Below are positions 17,286 through 26,104 of a stretch of 64,000 nucleotides of DNA, one piece after another. Where the stretch lies: the NCBI RefSeq assembly GCF_009725165.1, contig NZ_WNZW01000001.1:930001-994000 (forward strand), read 5' to 3'. The notes below the pieces were generated by a model, which was not told the origin of the DNA, searched no databases, and saw nothing but the letters and a program-made list of their open reading frames with translations. Positions within the stretch are counted from its first letter, which is position 1. Every line of letters starts with the position of its first letter. This stretch comes from Paenibacillus woosongensis. Its GTDB lineage: Bacteria > Bacillota > Bacilli > Paenibacillales > Paenibacillaceae. The position numbers were made by a program, and so were the translations under genes.

Positions 17286-17785
17286 ACGGATGATCACGGC
17301 ACGAACAGCGAGAAACTTTACTCAACCAGCGAGCGAATATTACTTTTTGCAGGAGTTATTACTCGGTCATTGGGAGCCAATGCTCCTTCAGCGCTGTCTA
17401 TAGCTTGATTCAATGCTCGGTACTCTGACTATCCAAGTTAATTGGATTTCGTGCATTTATTCTATTCTGATCAGACAATAACGAGAAAATAGGTGGATAG
17501 CGAGTATCTATAAACGCTGGATTCATCAGATTCGCTTTCTTTCTTCGCTATTAAAGACACGAAATCCAGTTAATTATGTGCTTTACGACTACATGTATAT
17601 TTTAAATACCAAAAATCCATCTATTACCCATTCGCTGTTACCGGAACATACCTAACCCGGAGACGCAAAAAAAAAAAAACCTCCCCCAGCCCAATCCAGT
17701 CACCGACCGTCGCCATGCAGAGAACCCCGTGCGCTGAGAACGCGCGCGGGGTGAAAAACAGTAAGATGGCATCGAATCTACAAGT
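17286..17785. other. Gene-free stretch with a diverged repeat copy, A13 run and hairpin
   Basis: No gene is supported. It contains a diverged repeat copy (17438-17628), a run of 13 A (17667-17679), and an 11-bp GC-rich hairpin at 17724-17752 (ACCCCGTGCGC/GCGCGCGGGGT) next to the end of the CYTH gene; the hairpin lacks a T tract on either strand. Confidence 0.5.
17438..17628 (+). repeat. Dispersed intergenic repeat, diverged copy 3
   Basis: Shares the block order of the copies at 12468 and 24428 with lower identity: ATTGGATTTCGTG, GGTGGAT, TATCTATAAA, CTTTCTTCGCTATTAAAGAC, then ACGAAATCC. It is probably an older copy. Confidence 0.45.
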
Positions 17786-18286
17786 TCAACTCGAGCGCTC
17801 CTGCAGTTCCTTCCATACTTTCTTATTGCTATATTCCTTATTCGTGCTAATGTCCGGACCGAACCAGTCCGGCGGCGTAAATCCGATCGCTTCCTCTTCA
17901 GAAGCAAATTCCACCTCAAGCACCATCAAATCAATTTGATCATACAGGTCGACCTCAATGATTCGCCCATTCCAATTCGCCGTTACCCGGTTCTTTGTTA
18001 AGGGCACTGCCTGGTGTATCCCTGTAATCTGTTCGTAGATCCCTTCCGAAATTTCGTACTCTACTTCCTCCCGAAGCAGACCATGCCCCTTCTTAAAGGT
18101 ATGCGTATATGTAACCTCGCCTGTAGCCAAGTCCTTGATTTTACGCACGCGCAGTTCCTGATCGCCAGCAAGCGCCAGGTAGGTCTGCTCGATTCGATGC
18201 TCTGATTGCAGTTGCAGCTGCCCTTCTTCGATTAAAGATTGGGGTATCTCCTGAAGCAGAAATTTACGTTCAATTTCGAATGACAT
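17786..18286 (-). CDS. CYTH-domain (thiamine triphosphatase-like) phosphohydrolase
   Basis: A 166-residue triphosphate-tunnel enzyme. The CYTH signature EIERKFLL is at residues 3-10, with later RVRKIKD, YTHTFKKG, REEVEYEI, KNRV and IIEVDLYD-LEVEF strands carrying the alternating charged residues of the tunnel. Such enzymes hydrolyse inorganic triphosphate, thiamine triphosphate or similar. The ATG at 18286 is preferred; an upstream ATG at 18298 abuts AAGGAG too closely. It is transcribed in the same direction as desKR but separated from it by about 50 bases. Confidence 0.85.
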   Translation of the reverse strand: MSFEIERKFLLQEIPQSLIEEGQLQLQSEHRIEQTYLALAGDQELRVRKIKDLATGEVTYTHTFKKGHGLLREEVEYEISEGIYEQITGIHQAVPLTKNRVTANWNGRIIEVDLYDQIDLMVLEVEFASEEEAIGFTPPDWFGPDISTNKEYSNKKVWKELQERSS

Positions 18287-18340
18287 TTGCTGACACATCT
18301 CCTTCTCTATGATGACTTACGATTGGGGGTACCCCGAATC

Positions 18341-18940
18341 CTACTTAAACCATCCCTTCTCTTTAAAACGGGTAATGGCCTCGATTCGATTGCTTACTCC
18401 CAGCTTATCCAGGATGACGGAAATATAGTTGCGAACCGTCCCTGTAGTAATGAACAGCTCGCTAGCAATTTCCTTGGTATTTTTCCCGTCAGCGACAAGC
18501 CCCAGTACTTCTTTCTCCCGCTCGGTTAACGGGTTCACTTCCCCGTAGGCCTCATCGACAAGCTCTGATGCATAGATTCTGCGCCCCGCCATAATACTGC
18601 GAATAGAAGTTGCCAATTCCTCGCTGGGACTGTCTTTCAGCAAATACCCGCTTGCCCCGGCTTTAATCGCCCGCTCAAAATAGCCCGAACGAGCGAAGGT
18701 CGTCAGAATCATTACTTTACAGCCAGAGCCTTTCAGCTCTTCCGCCGCGTCCAGACCATTCTTCACGGGCATTTCAATATCCATAATACAAATGTCCGGC
18801 TTATGCTGATGAACTAGCCGGACTGCATCTTCCCCATTGCTGGCCCTGCCGACTACCGTCATATCTTCCTCCAAATCAAGGATTGAAGCAAGAGCTCCGA
18901 GCAGCATGCGCTGATCTTCGGCAATGACAATTCGGATCAT
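18341..18940 (-). CDS. desR: NarL/LuxR response regulator, DesR-like
   Basis: A 199-residue two-domain regulator. The receiver has IAEDQ at residues 5-9 and the phospho-acceptor Asp in DICIMDIEMPVKNG (about residue 54). The C-terminal LuxR helix-turn-helix reads LTEREKEVLGLVADGKNTKE. It overlaps the sensor kinase gene by four bases (ATGA) and lies downstream of a fatty acid desaturase gene, the order des-desK-desR of B. subtilis. The DesR name rests on this context plus family. Confidence 0.85.
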   Translation of the reverse strand: MIRIVIAEDQRMLLGALASILDLEEDMTVVGRASNGEDAVRLVHQHKPDICIMDIEMPVKNGLDAAEELKGSGCKVMILTTFARSGYFERAIKAGASGYLLKDSPSEELATSIRSIMAGRRIYASELVDEAYGEVNPLTEREKEVLGLVADGKNTKEIASELFITTGTVRNYISVILDKLGVSNRIEAITRFKEKGWFK

Positions 18941-20073
18941 ATCGATGCCTCCTCTACGGGTTGTTTTAGTGAACTAGGAACTTTTATCGTCAGCACCGTC
19001 CCACCATTTGAAGCAATTTCCATGCTCCCGTTAACAAATTCGAGGCGTTCCTTCATCCCTCGCAGACCATTTCCCTTGAAATAGTACGAGTTGACGGCTA
19101 TGCCTACGCCATTATCCTGTATTGTAACGATTAATTCACCGCGAGACGGTCTAATTACAATAGAGCAGGCCGTAGCGCTGCTATGCTTCACGATGTTCGT
19201 TACGGCTTCCTTAAGACACATGCTGAGCACATTCTCATTCATCAACGAAATGTCCAGCTGCTCAGGATCCCCTTCCAGCGAGAATTCAATTTGAGCAGCC
19301 TTCAATATTTGCCTGATCCGGAATATCTCATCCTGTAATCTCGTTCCTCTCATCTGAGTAACCAACTCTCGAACTTCCTTCAACGCTACTCTAGCTGTCT
19401 GGCGCACATCAGCAATCTCGGCCTGTGCCCGGGATGGATTCTCAGCAATCAGCCGGCCTGCAAGATCGCTTTTCAGACCGATTAAAGACAGCTTCTGGCC
19501 AAGCGTATCGTGCAAATCCCGAGCAATCCGCTGACGCTCCTCCAGCTTCACCAGCTCCGAAATCCGCTTGTTGGCATCCTCCAACTGTCCTTGCAATCGA
19601 TCGCTCTTATTGCGGTTATACGTCGTAACGGGCAGCAGAATAACGCCGATCAAGCTGACAAGAACGAATGGGAGCTGCGTAATGAACCACGAGGTTTTCG
19701 TAAGAAATCCCCAATTTATCGTCACCACCGTTGTAACCAGGTGAATTGTATACAACGTAATAAAGCCTACCTTATTTTTGATATTTCCTATGAAGAAGGC
19801 CAGAAACAAAGAGAAATACACATAGCCGAATAACATCGTCATCGTAATTGAATTAGCGATCTGCAAGCTGGTCCAGAAATATACCTTCCAGCCCCTGGAC
19901 ACAAATGACAGTACATAACAAACAAAAAAAGCGATGATCAGCAAGCTTCCCAACACAATCTGATAAGGCGCAGAGGATCGGAATATGAAGTAAAAGGGCA
20001 AAATGTAGAAAACAACCCAGATGTATGGACTCAACCCGGTATTTCTTTGAAAAATCTGATACCATTTCTGCAT
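18937..20073 (-). CDS. desK: Sensor histidine kinase, DesK-like
   Basis: A 378-residue kinase. About residues 12-155 hold four to five membrane segments without a large extracellular loop, as in the membrane-thickness sensor DesK. A coiled stretch follows, then the HisKA_3 box RQRIARDLHDTLGQKLSLI with the phospho-accepting His, and the ATPase motifs KEAVTNIVKHSSA and VTIQDNGVGIAV. The ATG at 20073 follows a G-rich site (GGGTGGTGGGG). It should sense cooling-induced membrane ordering and phosphorylate DesR to switch on des. Confidence 0.85.
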   Translation of the reverse strand: MQKWYQIFQRNTGLSPYIWVVFYILPFYFIFRSSAPYQIVLGSLLIIAFFVCYVLSFVSRGWKVYFWTSLQIANSITMTMLFGYVYFSLFLAFFIGNIKNKVGFITLYTIHLVTTVVTINWGFLTKTSWFITQLPFVLVSLIGVILLPVTTYNRNKSDRLQGQLEDANKRISELVKLEERQRIARDLHDTLGQKLSLIGLKSDLAGRLIAENPSRAQAEIADVRQTARVALKEVRELVTQMRGTRLQDEIFRIRQILKAAQIEFSLEGDPEQLDISLMNENVLSMCLKEAVTNIVKHSSATACSIVIRPSRGELIVTIQDNGVGIAVNSYYFKGNGLRGMKERLEFVNGSMEIASNGGTVLTIKVPSSLKQPVEEASI

Positions 20074-20135
20074 TTTCCCCACCACCCTTTGTTAAGATAA
20101 TTCATTTTTTTCAATACCCCATTATGCAGTTAGTA

Positions 20136-20182
20136 TAAACAAAGAACAAGCCCATTACTATCCAAAATAAGGGCTTGTTCTT
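20136..20182 (-). terminator. Hairpin between des and desK
   Basis: Perfect 11-bp stem AGAACAAGCCC/GGGCTTGTTCT (20143-20153 with 20171-20181), with a T-rich minus-strand tail. It lets des be transcribed in excess over desKR. Confidence 0.7.
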
Positions 20183-20184
20183 CT

Positions 20185-21243
20185 TTATTTCGCTTGAACG
20201 CTTGGTAACGGACTAGGTTTGTGACCAGCAGTAGCAGTAGGTTTGCGCCGAACCTCCCTAAGCTCCTTAAAAGAAACAAACGTCTTGCTCCGTTCGTCCC
20301 ACAGACGGAAACGCAGCGATTGAAGACTCGTTCGGATCGTGATCGTCGTGGCTTTCTGCAAGGGCGGCGTAGCCTCATGGGCCTTTTCCAGATTGTAGTT
20401 CGGCACTTTCGGGCTCAAATGATGAACATGATGGAACCCGATGTTGCCAGTAATCCATTGCAAAATTTTCGGCAGCTTGTAATAGGAGCTTCCTTCTACC
20501 GCTGCGTTCACATATTCCCATTCTTCATCATGCTCAAAGTAAGAATGCTCGAACTGATGCTGAACATAGAATAACCAAATGCCCAGCATACCTGATATGA
20601 AGAAGATCGGCAGCTGTACCAGCACGAAGGCCTGCCAGCCGATCGCCCATATTAATAACGCATACAAGCCGACTAGCGACACATTGGTCACGTAAGTGCT
20701 AATTCTTTCTTTTCTCCGCGCATCTTTACGGTTAAACCGATAAGCCACAAGGAATATATAGATCGGTCCGATAACAAGCATCATAAACGGATTGCGATAC
20801 ATCCGATAGACGAATTTCGTCCAGGCCGAGGCAGCCATGTACTCATCGATCGTAAGGAGCCACATATCTCCAACTCCGCGCTTATCGAGATTGCTGCTCG
20901 TTGCGTGGTGGATCGAGTGGGTATTTTTCCATTGCTGATAAGGACACAGCGTGAGAACACCCGTAATCGTCCCTAGTATTTCATTAGCCAGCCGGCTCTT
21001 GAAAAAGGACTGGTGGCAGCAGTCATGAAATATTATGAAGGTTCGGACTAGAAAACCGCCAGCAATGATGGTGATCGGCAAGGTCAGCCAATAGGATACC
21101 GAAAGGCTTAAATAAGCGCCATACCATAGAAGTGCTAGGGGCAGCAATGTATTAATCAGTTGGCGGACACTTGATTTCATGTCAATCTCCTCGTAAGGAG
21201 CTACGTTTTTCTTCAAATCTGACAGACGGTTGGATTTGTTCAT
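20185..21243 (-). CDS. des: Acyl-lipid fatty acid desaturase
   Basis: A 352-residue membrane di-iron desaturase that introduces a double bond into phospholipid acyl chains at low temperature. The three histidine boxes are FHDCCHQ (about 93-99), THSIHHATS (about 128-136) and GFHHVHHLS (about 270-278), plus FEHSYFEH. Four or more membrane segments flank them. It is followed by desK-desR and has a TATAAT promoter and palindromes upstream (21322-21387). The regulator pair would raise its transcription on cold shift. Confidence 0.93.
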   Translation of the reverse strand: MNKSNRLSDLKKNVAPYEEIDMKSSVRQLINTLLPLALLWYGAYLSLSVSYWLTLPITIIAGGFLVRTFIIFHDCCHQSFFKSRLANEILGTITGVLTLCPYQQWKNTHSIHHATSSNLDKRGVGDMWLLTIDEYMAASAWTKFVYRMYRNPFMMLVIGPIYIFLVAYRFNRKDARRKERISTYVTNVSLVGLYALLIWAIGWQAFVLVQLPIFFISGMLGIWLFYVQHQFEHSYFEHDEEWEYVNAAVEGSSYYKLPKILQWITGNIGFHHVHHLSPKVPNYNLEKAHEATPPLQKATTITIRTSLQSLRFRLWDERSKTFVSFKELREVRRKPTATAGHKPSPLPSVQAK

Positions 21244-21321
21244 CTTTCATTTTCCTCCCCGGGCCTGACGCGCCATTTATTAATCTAACGACTGGAACGC
21301 CGAAATCTTTGATGTATTCTA

Positions 21322-21387
21322 ATTATAAAAAATACGGCCTAGATGAGACAGATATATCCGTCAGTACTTGAACATGATAAATGTCAT
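21322..21387 (-). promoter_or_regulatory. des promoter with candidate DesR sites
   Basis: Minus-strand TATAAT (21327-21322) has a poor -35. Upstream lie two symmetrical sequences, ACAGATATATCCGT (21348-21361, nearly palindromic) and ATGATAAATGTCAT (21374-21387, ATGA/TCAT arms). Weak -35 plus paired sites just upstream is the layout of a response-regulator-activated promoter. Confidence 0.5.
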
Positions 21388-21526
21388 ATCCGTTTCCTGT
21401 TTATTCCGTTGATTCACCTTTCAACTGGATCTACATACAGAACATAACAAACCAGCAGCAAAAAAATGACCAGCACAAACAACGCCCGCCGGAAGGCGAG
21501 CGCTAGATTTAAGCTATATCAAGCTT

Positions 21527-22696
21527 CTACGACGATTGCCGCAGCGGCAGCCTCACGAAGCGCTCTATCCGCTCCACGGCCTCCTGCAGCTGGGACATGC
21601 CCGTGGCATAGGAGCAGCGGATATAGCCTTCTCCGCCCGCCCCGAACACCTGGCCGGGCACGGCGGCTACTCCCGCCTCCTGCAGCAGGCGCTGCGCGAA
21701 CTCCTGCGAGCTCAGGCCGGTGCCGGCGATTGACGGGAACACATAGAAGGCTCCCGCCGGCGCGTGACATGGAAGGCCAATATCCCGCAGTGCCGAGACG
21801 AACCACTGCCTGCGCTGATTGTAGGAGCGGATCATTCCCTCCATCTCCTGCATACCGCTGCGCAAGGATGCGATCGCTGCCACCTGTCCCATCACTGGCG
21901 CGCACATCGCCGTGTATTGATGAATTTTCAGCATGGCTGCGATTAGTTCGTCAGGGCCGCATACATAACCGACCCGCCAGCCTGTCATGGCGAAGGCTTT
22001 CGAGAAACCGCTGATCACGAGCGTGCGTTCCTTCATGCCAGGCAGCGAGGCGATGCTGACATGGCTCCGCCCATAGCTTAGCTCTGCATAAATTTCATCC
22101 GAGATGACGATGAGATCATGGGCGACGGCCAGCTCGGCGATCGGCACCAAATCTTCTCTCGTCATGACGGCCCCAGTCGGATTGTTGGGATAATTCAATA
22201 TTAACACCTTGGAACGGGGTGTGAGATGTCGCCGGAGATCCCGGGCACGCAGCTTGAACTCTTCCTCTGCCGAGGTCTGCACCTCTACAACCTTGCCTCC
22301 ATGCAGCTGGGCGATTGGCGTATATGCGATGTAGCTTGGCGTCGGTACGATCACCTCATCCCCCGGCATCAGGATGGTACGAAGCGCCAGATCGACCGCC
22401 TCACTGCTGCCTACGGTCACGAACATTTCATGCGCCGGGCTGTAGCTTAAACCGAATCTTGCCTGCAGATAGCCGGCGATTTCCTCCCGAAGCTCCATAA
22501 GCCCAGCATTCGGGGTGTATCCCGTCGTCCCCCGATTCAGCGCTGCGATGCAAGCCTCGACCACAGGTCTTGGCGTTACAAAATCCGGCTCGCCTACGGC
22601 GAGGGATATGACATGCTCATCCGCCGCACCCACAAACGCCCTGATTCCAGATGGAGGTATCTCCTGTACCACCGGGTTAATCCAGTCATTTCTCAT
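21527..22696 (-). CDS. PLP-dependent class I/II aminotransferase
   Basis: A 389-residue fold-type I aminotransferase of the aspartate/PatA group. It shows ISLAVGEPDFVTP, TGYTPNAGLMELREEIAGYL, LNYPNNPTGAVM (PLP contact Asn), VISDEIYAELSY, the PLP lysine in SGFSKAFAMTGWRVG and the substrate-binding Arg in GYIRCSYA. The ATG at 22696 has GGGAG nine bases upstream; a second ATG at 22717 is possible. It follows a MocR-type regulator on the same strand, 74 bases downstream, so the two may be co-transcribed. Confidence 0.9.
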   Translation of the reverse strand: MRNDWINPVVQEIPPSGIRAFVGAADEHVISLAVGEPDFVTPRPVVEACIAALNRGTTGYTPNAGLMELREEIAGYLQARFGLSYSPAHEMFVTVGSSEAVDLALRTILMPGDEVIVPTPSYIAYTPIAQLHGGKVVEVQTSAEEEFKLRARDLRRHLTPRSKVLILNYPNNPTGAVMTREDLVPIAELAVAHDLIVISDEIYAELSYGRSHVSIASLPGMKERTLVISGFSKAFAMTGWRVGYVCGPDELIAAMLKIHQYTAMCAPVMGQVAAIASLRSGMQEMEGMIRSYNQRRQWFVSALRDIGLPCHAPAGAFYVFPSIAGTGLSSQEFAQRLLQEAGVAAVPGQVFGAGGEGYIRCSYATGMSQLQEAVERIERFVRLPLRQSS

Positions 22697-22770
22697 TTCA
22701 GCCCACTCCCGTCCCATTCATTTACTTCCCGCTGCGGGAATCAATCATAACCTACAGGATTGAGGCGGGA

Positions 22771-24225
22771 TCACGTCTGAGCGAACACCTCCCTGGCCGC
22801 TTCACCAATGATCCTTATTCCCTCTTCGATATCCTCGTCACTTACGCGGGAGAAGCCCAGCCGCATCGTATGCCGCCCAGTGCCATCCGTATGGAAAATA
22901 TCCCCCGGCGTAAATATGACGCCCCGCTGCTTGCAAATCTCCAGCAATTGTCTCGTATCCGCACCTTCGCCGAAAGATACGAACAGATGCAGTCCTCCGT
23001 CTCCCGTCAGCTGGTTATATGGCAAATACGCTTCGCAGCACTGCTTCGTCCATTCGTATTTTCGTTTGTATTCCGTCCTGGCTTTGCGCAAATATTTATC
23101 CAGATTGCCATTGAGCAGATATTGATACAGTATCGATTGATCCAGTGTTGATGTATGGATGCTGCGTGCCCGCTTCAGGCTTTCCAGATAGTAGATCAGT
23201 TCCTGATCCGCTAGAACCCAGCCTACCCGGAGACCGGGAAACAGCACCTTGGAGAAGCTGCCCAGATAAATCACCCCATTGCCCTGGCCAACCGCTGCGA
23301 TCAGCGGAGACACATGGGAGCCAGAGTAGCGAAGTTCCTCATTGAACCCGTCCTCGATAACGGGGACCTGATAGCGGGTCAGCAGCTTCATGAGCTCAAG
23401 CCGTTTCTCGGGGGACATAACAATTCCCGTCGGATTATGGTAGGAAGGCACCAAATAAGCGCAATCGAAGGATTGCTGCCGCAGGGTCTGCTCCAGCTGC
23501 TCCAAATCGATGCCGTCCCTTTCCATGCCGATGCCAGTGATTTCGTACCCATGCAGCCGCAAATTTTTAATCGCTGTATGATGGGTCGGATTTTCACATA
23601 TAACGGCGCCGCTGCGCTTCGTCAAAGATGAAAGCACCAAATCCAGGCCCTCCGTGAAGCCATTTGTAATGAGCAAGTCCTTCCCGGCAAGGTCCACGCC
23701 TTTTTGCTCCATATATTGCTTCAGCAGATCAATCAGCGGTTTATAGCCTTTGGCATAACCGTAGTTGAGGAGAACTTCTCCTTCCACCGCCATCCGGTCA
23801 AGGAACGCCCGCTTGACGTTGCCGAGATCAAACAGCTTCTCGTTCGGGGCAATGCTCGTAAAAGAAATCGTGCCCCGCTCCGCGCGTATGCCGTGCTTCA
23901 TCAGATCCATTGCCTCGGCCATCCGAGCTTGTTCATTCATGCGCTCCGGCCAGTCCAGCCGCCATGAAGGTGCTGCCGCGCTAGCCGTGTTCTGGGCAAT
24001 GTAGCTCCCTTTCCCCTTCACGGTGTAGACCAGGCCTTCTTCCTCCAGTCCGAGGTAAGCCGAAATAATCGTATTGCGGCTCACGCTCATCAGTTCGCTG
24101 AGCTCCCGGGTTGAAGGAAGCTTCTGATGCGGCTGGAGAACACTTTTCATGATCATGCGCTTCAAGTAATCCTTTACTTGAACGTAGGCCGGCCGGCCCT
24201 CCACTAATTTGAAATCCTGATACAT
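22771..24225 (-). CDS. MocR/PdxR-type regulator (GntR HTH fused to aminotransferase-like domain)
   Basis: A 484-residue fusion. The N-terminal winged helix is about residues 10-75 (LPSTRELSELMSVSRNTIIS). A class I aminotransferase-like domain runs from about 100, with YLVPSYHNPTGIVMS, VIEDGFNEELRYSG and the PLP lysine in YLGSFSKVLFPGLRVGW. Such proteins sense PLP or an amino compound and control vitamin B6 or amino-acid genes. The ATG at 24225 has AGGAGAG six bases upstream; the frame is open further up but lacks a site. It probably controls the aminotransferase downstream. Confidence 0.88.
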   Translation of the reverse strand: MYQDFKLVEGRPAYVQVKDYLKRMIMKSVLQPHQKLPSTRELSELMSVSRNTIISAYLGLEEEGLVYTVKGKGSYIAQNTASAAAPSWRLDWPERMNEQARMAEAMDLMKHGIRAERGTISFTSIAPNEKLFDLGNVKRAFLDRMAVEGEVLLNYGYAKGYKPLIDLLKQYMEQKGVDLAGKDLLITNGFTEGLDLVLSSLTKRSGAVICENPTHHTAIKNLRLHGYEITGIGMERDGIDLEQLEQTLRQQSFDCAYLVPSYHNPTGIVMSPEKRLELMKLLTRYQVPVIEDGFNEELRYSGSHVSPLIAAVGQGNGVIYLGSFSKVLFPGLRVGWVLADQELIYYLESLKRARSIHTSTLDQSILYQYLLNGNLDKYLRKARTEYKRKYEWTKQCCEAYLPYNQLTGDGGLHLFVSFGEGADTRQLLEICKQRGVIFTPGDIFHTDGTGRHTMRLGFSRVSDEDIEEGIRIIGEAAREVFAQT

Positions 24226-24890
24226 CTTTATCTCTCCTATCCCTATAGTGGCATAGAATCCATATTGGCAAAAGAACCACAGCCCTGCATTGTTGCCAAG
24301 GTTGTGGTTCCCTTTCATCTCAAATCGATCCGTTTATATTATCACTATTATAAGTTGAAACATTGCAATCCCACTTATTAGTTCATTTTATATAAGCTGC
24401 GTGTCCACTAAGCTGTATCGTAAACTGAATGGAAATCATGTATCTAATTATGCTCTAAACAAATGTTTCAGAGGGGTAGATGGATTTTATGCATCTAAAA
24501 TCAAGAATCATGCCCAAAATAGCCTTCTTCCTTCTTTTAATGACATGAAATACATTTAAATCTGCTTTCGCTTCCTTAGCGCAGAAACTAACTGCTATAA
24601 ATCCATTTAAAAATGTAAACAACTATTGAAATGGATGCGGGACAAGTGCTGCTGCTACAATGATGGAGGCAAGTTCCGCAAAATCTTCCCCGATCCTGTT
24701 GCCCCCCGTTTTCTTGGATTATATAGGTTCGTAAAAGGTAGGAATCCGATCACAAAGGCGACCGGATGCCTAAACTCTCGAAGCAGCTTTAAGGCGATCA
24801 CATGCTATGCTTCCGAAGCAGCTTTCTACCAGACATCTTTCAATTTCTACAGAAGCATTTTTCTTCCTTGCCTGCATCCCACTTGTTGGA
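24226..24890. other. Gene-free stretch with a repeat copy
   Basis: It holds the regulator's promoter region (TTGCCA, 18 bases, TATAGG on the minus strand before 24225) and repeat copy 2 (24428-24607). I see no gene in 24610-24890. Confidence 0.5.
24428..24607 (+). repeat. Dispersed intergenic repeat, copy 2
   Basis: Same orientation and block order as copy 1 at 12468-12655, with a 26-base identical block at 24580-24605 and the shared blocks AATGGAAAT, TAGATGGATTTTA, ATCTAAAAT and TTAATGACATGAAAT. Confidence 0.75.
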
Positions 24891-25838
24891 TCATCTATTA
24901 TATATCTTCTTGCCTATCAAAATGACAAAATCGAAGGTTATGACGGGCTGCTTATCCTTCGCCTGCATCAGGCGAAGCTGCTCCTCACCGGCCTGCCAGG
25001 CCAGCGGAGTCATCTGCAGCAAATCCGCCAGATCCTTCTGCTCTATTAGAAGCTCGTATTTTACCTGCTGCATGTCCACAAGCTCAAAATGACGGCGAAA
25101 CAGCTCAATCGTCCTGTCATTGGAATACGTCCGCCGCCCCGTCTCGCTGTGCAGCGCCCGCCGTATTTCCTGTAAATACTCCGTGCCCGGGATCACCTTC
25201 ATTACCAAGCCATCATCCGCAAGCATACGGTGAAACTCGGAGTAATTCGCCGGGGACAAGATGTTCAGGATAATATCGAAGGAGTCGTTGGCAAAAGGAC
25301 ATTTCGCAAGATCGGCAACTCCCCACAGCATTCCGGGATTGGCCTTAGCTGCCATTTGGATGCCAGCTTTTGAAATATCTATCCCTGCGGCGACAAGCCT
25401 GCCCTCTGTCGTTCCCGCCAGCTGGCGCACCAACGCTGATAGATGGGAGCCTTCTCCGCAGCCTGCATCCAATATCGCAGCGGTGGTACGTTGCCTTTCT
25501 CCTGGACTCTGACCCAGGCTGCGCCGCACCATTTTTTGTTGTACCAGCTCTACCTGCTGCCTCGCCTGCCGCCGCTCCAGCTCGTTCTGGACAATCTCGC
25601 CCAGGCGGTCGGTCAGCCCCCGAAACACCCCAGCCTGGCTAACTCGAGCACGCGATTGAAACAATCGCTTGTCGTATTTCTCCTTCGGAGCTTGCAGCAG
25701 GAAATTGACGTACCCCTGCTTTGCGATATCAAAGCAATGACGGCTTTTGCAAATCAGACTATTGTCCTGCAACTCTAGCGTAACCGAGCACACCGGACAA
25801 ATGACTGTTCCGGCAGGTATGGTATGAAATATTAACAT
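24891..25838 (-). CDS. RlmA-family rRNA guanine-N1 methyltransferase
   Basis: A 315-residue SAM-dependent methyltransferase. An N-terminal zinc ribbon (CPVC..., then CKSRHCFDIAKQGYVN, about residues 13-45) is followed by AILDAGCGEGSHLS (SAM motif I) and the catalytic-loop NILSPAN. This two-part layout is that of RlmA(I)/RlmA(II)/TlrB enzymes that methylate G745 or G748 of 23S rRNA; TlrB-type enzymes give tylosin resistance. Which guanine is modified cannot be told. The ATG at 25838 has GAGGTG upstream. Rich in Gln around 100-130, a likely insertion. Confidence 0.85.
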   Translation of the reverse strand: MLIFHTIPAGTVICPVCSVTLELQDNSLICKSRHCFDIAKQGYVNFLLQAPKEKYDKRLFQSRARVSQAGVFRGLTDRLGEIVQNELERRQARQQVELVQQKMVRRSLGQSPGERQRTTAAILDAGCGEGSHLSALVRQLAGTTEGRLVAAGIDISKAGIQMAAKANPGMLWGVADLAKCPFANDSFDIILNILSPANYSEFHRMLADDGLVMKVIPGTEYLQEIRRALHSETGRRTYSNDRTIELFRRHFELVDMQQVKYELLIEQKDLADLLQMTPLAWQAGEEQLRLMQAKDKQPVITFDFVILIGKKIYNR

Positions 25839-26023
25839 GCTATCGCACCTCATTCATTCGTATTGAGTTAATGAAAAAAGGCACAGCTAAATAAGCCCAG
25901 GCATCTTCATTCTTAAAAACCCGGGATTATCCTTCTGTACCTCTCATTAACGCAACCGAATGTAATGAATCATCTGATAGCAACCTCTTTCCTGTATAAG
26001 CTCATGCATCCTTGAACATGGCA

Positions 26024-26070
26024 ACAAAAATGACGAAAGGAGCTTAGAACAAAAGCTCCTTCCGTCATTT
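26024..26070 (-). terminator. Terminator of htpG
   Basis: An 18-position stem (26028-26045 with 26053-26070, one mismatch), followed on the minus strand by TTTTTG. Confidence 0.85.
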
Positions 26071-26104
26071 TAACTTAAAGCTGATCCAATTGTAAAATCA
26101 GGGA

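Noticed and set aside
24626-24925. 99-codon frame before the RlmA-like gene
   Set aside because: No ribosome binding site, no recognisable domain, and it runs into the 3' end of a real gene on the other strand.
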